DNA of 44,297 bases from Desulforamulus aquiferis (GTDB taxonomy: Bacteria > Bacillota > Desulfotomaculia > Desulfotomaculales > Desulfotomaculaceae): NCBI GenBank assembly GCA_004143605.1, contig AWVY01000008.1, positions 1 through 44,297 on the forward strand, read 5' to 3'. Made by a program: the position numbers and the translations under genes. The notes beneath the pieces are model-generated. The model saw only the letters and a list, made by a program, of their open reading frames with translations, did not search any database and had not been told where the DNA came from. Positions 40,795-44,297 of the stretch are shown in pieces. Within the stretch, counting starts at the first letter, position 1. The number at the start of each line of letters is the position of its first letter.

Positions 40795-40935
40795 CTAGCT
40801 TTCTTCCCCTTTCCGTTCCAAAGAAAAATATTTTTCAAGAATCTCGACGATTACTTTCCCTGTTTCTATTTCATTAAATACATTACAAGAATCCATTTTT
40901 TCCTGGGCCCATTCTGCAAATTGATCGTTTGTCAT
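40795..40935 (-). CDS. Small acidic protein leading the CBS-SulP operon
   Basis: ATG 40935 with GGAGGG six bases upstream gives 46 residues: MTNDQFAEWAQEKMDSCNVF, then NEIETGKVIVEILEKYFSLE and RKGEES. It is helical and acidic with one Cys, and no known domain is seen. It is the first gene of the minus-strand set 40935-37196 (small protein, CBS, 126-residue protein, regulator B, SulP). Confidence 0.55.
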   Translation of the reverse strand: MTNDQFAEWAQEKMDSCNVFNEIETGKVIVEILEKYFSLERKGEES

Positions 40936-41309
40936 ACCGTTCCCTCCTAACAATCCCTTATACAAGAACGTGTTTGTTTTTAGACATTCCCCCACTTCCG
41001 AAATAAGAATTTAAGACCTCCGCAATTTGTGATATAATTCTTTTATTAAGCAATAAATATAAGGTACTTAGTCCTTTTGTAATTAACTACTCGCAATTAT
41101 CATGCCAATACAATTTATTGTTATTTGCATAATTTAAATCATGGTTATTGTCTGATATTATGCACTCTCGCTGTATCGCACCTTTCTAAATTTTATTTTT
41201 TCTATATTCTCTGCCTTTTAAGCCTTTGCATTTGGAATATTAATTGACTGTTTGTTTTTATGCACTTTATTACCTTAACTGTTTGATAATATTCATTTAG
41301 GGAGGGCCT
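40936..41309. other. Divergent intergenic region
   Basis: No gene is seen. The stretch is AT-rich and separates the minus-strand CBS-SulP operon from the plus-strand two-component genes. A plus-strand promoter candidate is listed separately. No convincing minus-strand -35/-10 pair and no GG-N10-GC sigma-54 promoter was found. Confidence 0.5.
41244..41272 (+). promoter_or_regulatory. Possible sigma-A promoter of the two-component genes
   Basis: TTGACT (41244-41249) and TTATTA (41267-41272) with a 17-base spacer, about 40 bases before the kinase start. The -10 box is poor. Confidence 0.4.
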
Positions 41310-42835
41310 ATGCTTAGGGTATTGAAAAATTCTCTCTGTCAGTTCAAATAATGGTTACTGTCTCAGCTATTTTGTTGATTCCCATTCTTGTTATGGTCTA
41401 CGATATTTTCTTTGTCAGCGCCAAGGATGAAATGCTTCTACAGACAAAGCAGGAGCGTCTTGAAACAATTGTTAAAACCACAGTCAGGGGCCTGGACAAT
41501 TATTTAATTGATTTACCTCAAAATGAGGAATTCACGCTCTCCCATGAGACATTAGGATGTTAGGTACCGCCTTCGAACTAACAGCAAAACCCCTGGCTGA
41601 TACAAATCCAGGGGTACGGCTAGGGCTTTATTTTCCTCAAAATGATGAAAAATTTGTCTTTGGTTATTTACATCAATATCGTCACTTGTCTCCGGAGGAA
41701 ATAATAGAAAGGGAAAGAAGAATCTTTAGTGAAGCTTCTTCCGGCCTACTGGCAGTGGAAGCAACAATGAAACCCTATTCCAGCATCACCAGTTCCCTAG
41801 GAGACCAGACCTTTGAATATCTAATGCCAGTCATTCATAATGATCAGCTCATAGCCGTAGCCTGGCAGATGAACTGGTGCACCCGGTTTTTGCACAAAGT
41901 AGAAAATTTAGTTTAATAGCCAGATACCTTACTCTACTAGGATTAATTTTTGGCATGGGAGCAACCCTTTATGTAATTCACAATCTGGCCACTGAAGTCC
42001 AGGTTATCAAAAAAGGACTTTTAGGTATGGAGGATGATATTAACAAAAGACTCCCACCTATGCCTGGGGAGATTGGGGAAGTTGTACAGGCCATTAATAA
42101 TATGGCAGATTCTCTAAAGGAAAAGAAGAGATTAGAGGAAGAATTGAGGCGTTCAGAGAGACTGGTTGCTTTGGGAAGATTGGTAACTGGCGTTGCCCAT
42201 GAATTAAGAAATCCTTTGGGTATTGTGAAAGCACTATCCAAGTTATGGAGGGAGAGTACAAAGAGCTGCCCGGCATTAATGACTATACCAAGGTGATTTG
42301 TGAACAAATTAACCGAGGCAATAAAGTTATTCAGGAACTATTAGATTTTGGCCGACCTAGCAAACCCATCGTTAGTCCAACGGATATCAATAGGTTAGTT
42401 GAGTCGGTGCTAACCTTCACCTCACCTATGCTGAGGCAAAATAATGTAGCTTTGGAAAAAATTCTAAATAACGACTTACCCCTGGCAGATGTTGATTCGG
42501 ACAGGGTAAAGCAGGTGTTTGTTAATCTAATTCTTAATGCCGTGCAAGCTATGCCTAAAGGAGGAAAGCTCAGTATTAGTACCACAACCCAGGGTAGTTC
42601 CGTACAAATTGATTTCAGTGATACAGGTACAGGAATTAAAGATCATGATTTGCCGAGAATATTTGATCCCTTTTATACAACCAAGGATGATGGTGCCGGT
42701 CTTGGATTATCAATTTCTCACCAGATAGTCCATCTCCACGGAGGCAATATATGGGTTTCAAATACTTCCTCGGCAGGAACTGTGATTAGTGTTAGTTTTC
42801 CACAAAGCGGGAGGGGGCTGATTGGCGTTGAGTAA
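41310..42835 (+). CDS. Membrane sensor histidine kinase (at least four frame changes)
   Basis: ATG 41310 follows GGGAGGG. Layout: first membrane span (VTVSAILLIPILVMVYDIFF), an extracellular sensor of ~150 residues, second span (LTLLGLIFGMGATLYVIHNL), a HAMP-like linker (EIGEVVQAINNMADSLKEKK), then HisKA with the phospho-acceptor His in LVTGVAHELRNPLG. The ATPase motifs are N box VNLILNAVQAMPKG, G1 DTGTGIKD, F box DPFYTT and G2 GAGLGLSISHQ. Frame changes are near 41350 (lost A), 41557, 41870 and 42235. Rebuilt length is ~508 residues. The architecture is that of NtrB/AtoS/ZraS-type kinases that partner sigma-54 activators. The signal is unknown. Confidence 0.9.
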
Positions 42836-44184
42836 TAAAATTCTTGTTATCGATGATGAAGAGCATATGTGTTGGGCCCTGGAAAAGGGACTGCGCCAAG
42901 AAGGTTATCAGGTTTTAACTGCTACCAGAGGGCATCAAGGTCTTGAATTAATTAAAAACGAAACCCCTTCTTTGGTTATTTTAGATCTAAATGCCTGAGA
43001 TGGACGGACTTGAAGTGTTAATAAAAACTAAAGACATACTACCTAAGCTTCCCGTCATTATGGTAACTGCTCATGGGACAATTGATACCGCCATCGAGGC
43101 CATGAAGCTTGGTGCAACTGATTATATAACCAAGCCCTTCGATTTAGATGAATTAAAGTTAGTCGTAAAGCAGGCCTTAATGGTTAGTCAGCTTCAAACA
43201 GAGGTAACCTTCTTACGCTCAGAACTGACAAAAAAATATGGACGCATTGTGGGTAATAGCAAAGCAATTCAAGAGGTCTGCACACTTATTGAGAAGGTTG
43301 CTGACAGCAATGCCACTGTTCTAATTACCGGTGAGAGCGGAACTGGTAAGGAAGTTGCTGCTGTTTCTATCCACCATCTAAGTTCCCGCCGTGATAAACC
43401 CTTCGTACCAATAAATTGTGCAGCCCTGCCAGAAGCATTATTAGAAAGTGAATTATTTGGTCATGAAAAAGGGGCCTTTACCGGTGCGGTGGCTAGGAAA
43501 CTTGGTCGTTTTGAATTGTCCAACGGAGGAACACTGTTTCTTGATGAAGTCACTGAGATGCCGCTATCCATGCAGGTTAAGCTCCTTAGGGTAATTCAGG
43601 AAAGACAGTTTGAGCGGGTGGGTGGAAGTGAAAGCATCAAAGTTGATGTACGGGTCATAGCTGCTACCAACCGGGACCCTGTGGAATGTATTAAAACCGG
43701 TACTTTGCGTGAAGATTTATATTATAGATTAAACGTATTACCGATTCATCTTCCTCCTCTGCGGGATAGGTTAGATGATATCCCCTTGCTGGTAATGCAT
43801 TTTTTAAATAAGTTTAATCCGGGACAAGAGCAACCCATTTCTCCAGATGCCATGGGCCTATTATTTTCCTATAATTGGCCCGGTAATATTCGTGAATTAC
43901 AAAATATTATTGAACGGGCAGTAATCCTATCCCAGGGGCAGGAAATAAAAGCTCATCATCTACCAAAAGAAATACAAAAGAAAGATATTCCACCAGTGGA
44001 GGGTGGTTCTGATCTTATAATAAATTTTCCAGAAGAAGGTATTTCCCTAGAGGGTGTCGAGAAGGAACTAATTTTAAAAGCCTTAGAAAAAAGCAACGGC
44101 AACCAGACAAAGGCTTCTCAGCTCCTTGGTATAACCAGATCAGCCCTGCTATACAGAGCCCAAAAATATCAAATAAAACTTTAA
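42828..44184 (+). CDS. NtrC-family sigma-54-dependent response regulator (one frame change)
   Basis: TTG 42828 overlaps the kinase stop by 8 bases. The receiver has KILVIDDEEHM and the phospho-acceptor Asp in VILDL; lost A bases near 42990 then break DLKMPEMDGLEV, and VTAHGTIDTAIEAMKLGATD follows. The AAA+ domain shows Walker A GESGTGKE, the sigma-54 contact loop GAFTGA, GGTLFLDEVTEMPLSMQVKL and NWPGNIRELQN. A Fis-type HTH (NQTKASQLLGITRSALLYRA) ends the ~452-residue protein. It activates sigma-54 promoters when phosphorylated by the neighbouring kinase. Possible targets include the nearby anion transporters, but no such promoter was found by eye. Confidence 0.93.
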
Positions 44185-44190
44185 CTTTTA

Positions 44191-44221
44191 AAACCACAAC
44201 CCTATACTAGAGTTGTGGTTT
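44191..44221 (+). terminator. Terminator after the response regulator
   Basis: AAACCACAAC (44191-44200) pairs with GTTGTGGTTT (44212-44221), a 10-bp perfect stem with an 11-nt loop, seven bases past the stop. The remaining 76 bases of the window show no gene. Confidence 0.75.
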
Positions 44222-44297
44222 TCAGCCTGTCGAAAAAGATACAACTGGGTTTTAATAATCCCGAACAGCGACATTCGGAGCAGTGGAAACAGCGCTT

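Noticed and set aside
40936..41309. Sigma-54 promoter in the divergent region
   Set aside because: No GG-N10-GC pair with flanking consensus was found on either strand.

Overview
The window reads as chromosomal DNA of a low-to-mid GC, endospore-forming Firmicute. Supporting signs are PolC-type DNA polymerase III, CodY, the codV-clpQ-clpY-codY gene order, a PdaA spore-cortex deacetylase, a YtvI-type sporulation membrane protein, and strong AGGAGG ribosome sites with frequent TTG/GTG starts. The gene order and the ferredoxin, SulP and DASS genes recall the Desulfotomaculum/Peptococcaceae group, but that placement is inference. Almost everything is on the minus strand; the clear plus-strand genes are an Ig-like surface protein (about 5.8-7.1 kb) and a two-component system at the right end.

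Layout, left to right (minus-strand genes are transcribed right to left). (1) 1-3.1 kb: the rimP-nusA-ylxR-ylxQ-infB operon with its promoter. (2) 3.2-7.1 kb: a LapA-like membrane protein, a PHP phosphoesterase, PdaA and a plus-strand anchored Ig-like protein. (3) 7.1-23.6 kb: a long translation, isoprenoid and envelope cluster in transcription order rpsB, tsf, pyrH, frr, a PASTA-like small protein, ferredoxin, uppS, cdsA, ytvI, dxr, rseP, ispG, proS, a lipid glycosyltransferase and polC. (4) 23.8-27.6 kb: xerC/codV-hslV-hslU-codY. (5) 27.6-33.4 kb: DNA and RNA maintenance genes trmFO, topA, dprA and a stand-alone LigD-type polymerase. (6) 33.5-41 kb: an accessory block with two anion transporters (DASS and SulP), each next to one of two paralogous HTH regulators, plus an MpsC/DUF2294 protein, a CBS-pair protein and several unknown small proteins. 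(7) 41.3-44.2 kb: a sensor histidine kinase and a sigma-54-dependent NtrC-type response regulator, closed by a terminator.

The most pervasive property is that about 25 genes, most of them essential, are broken by single-base frame changes. Where the intended reading is clear, the change is nearly always a lost base in a short homopolymer. This looks like an uncorrected long-read assembly, not gene decay or programmed frameshifting, so spans below are given for the reconstructed genes. The candidate for something undescribed is the 33.5-44.2 kb block: two paralogous regulators paired with two anion transporters, linked to CBS, MpsC-like and unknown small proteins, beside a sigma-54 two-component system. 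Its substrate cannot be read from the sequence. No tRNA, rRNA, CRISPR array, insertion sequence or prophage was seen.
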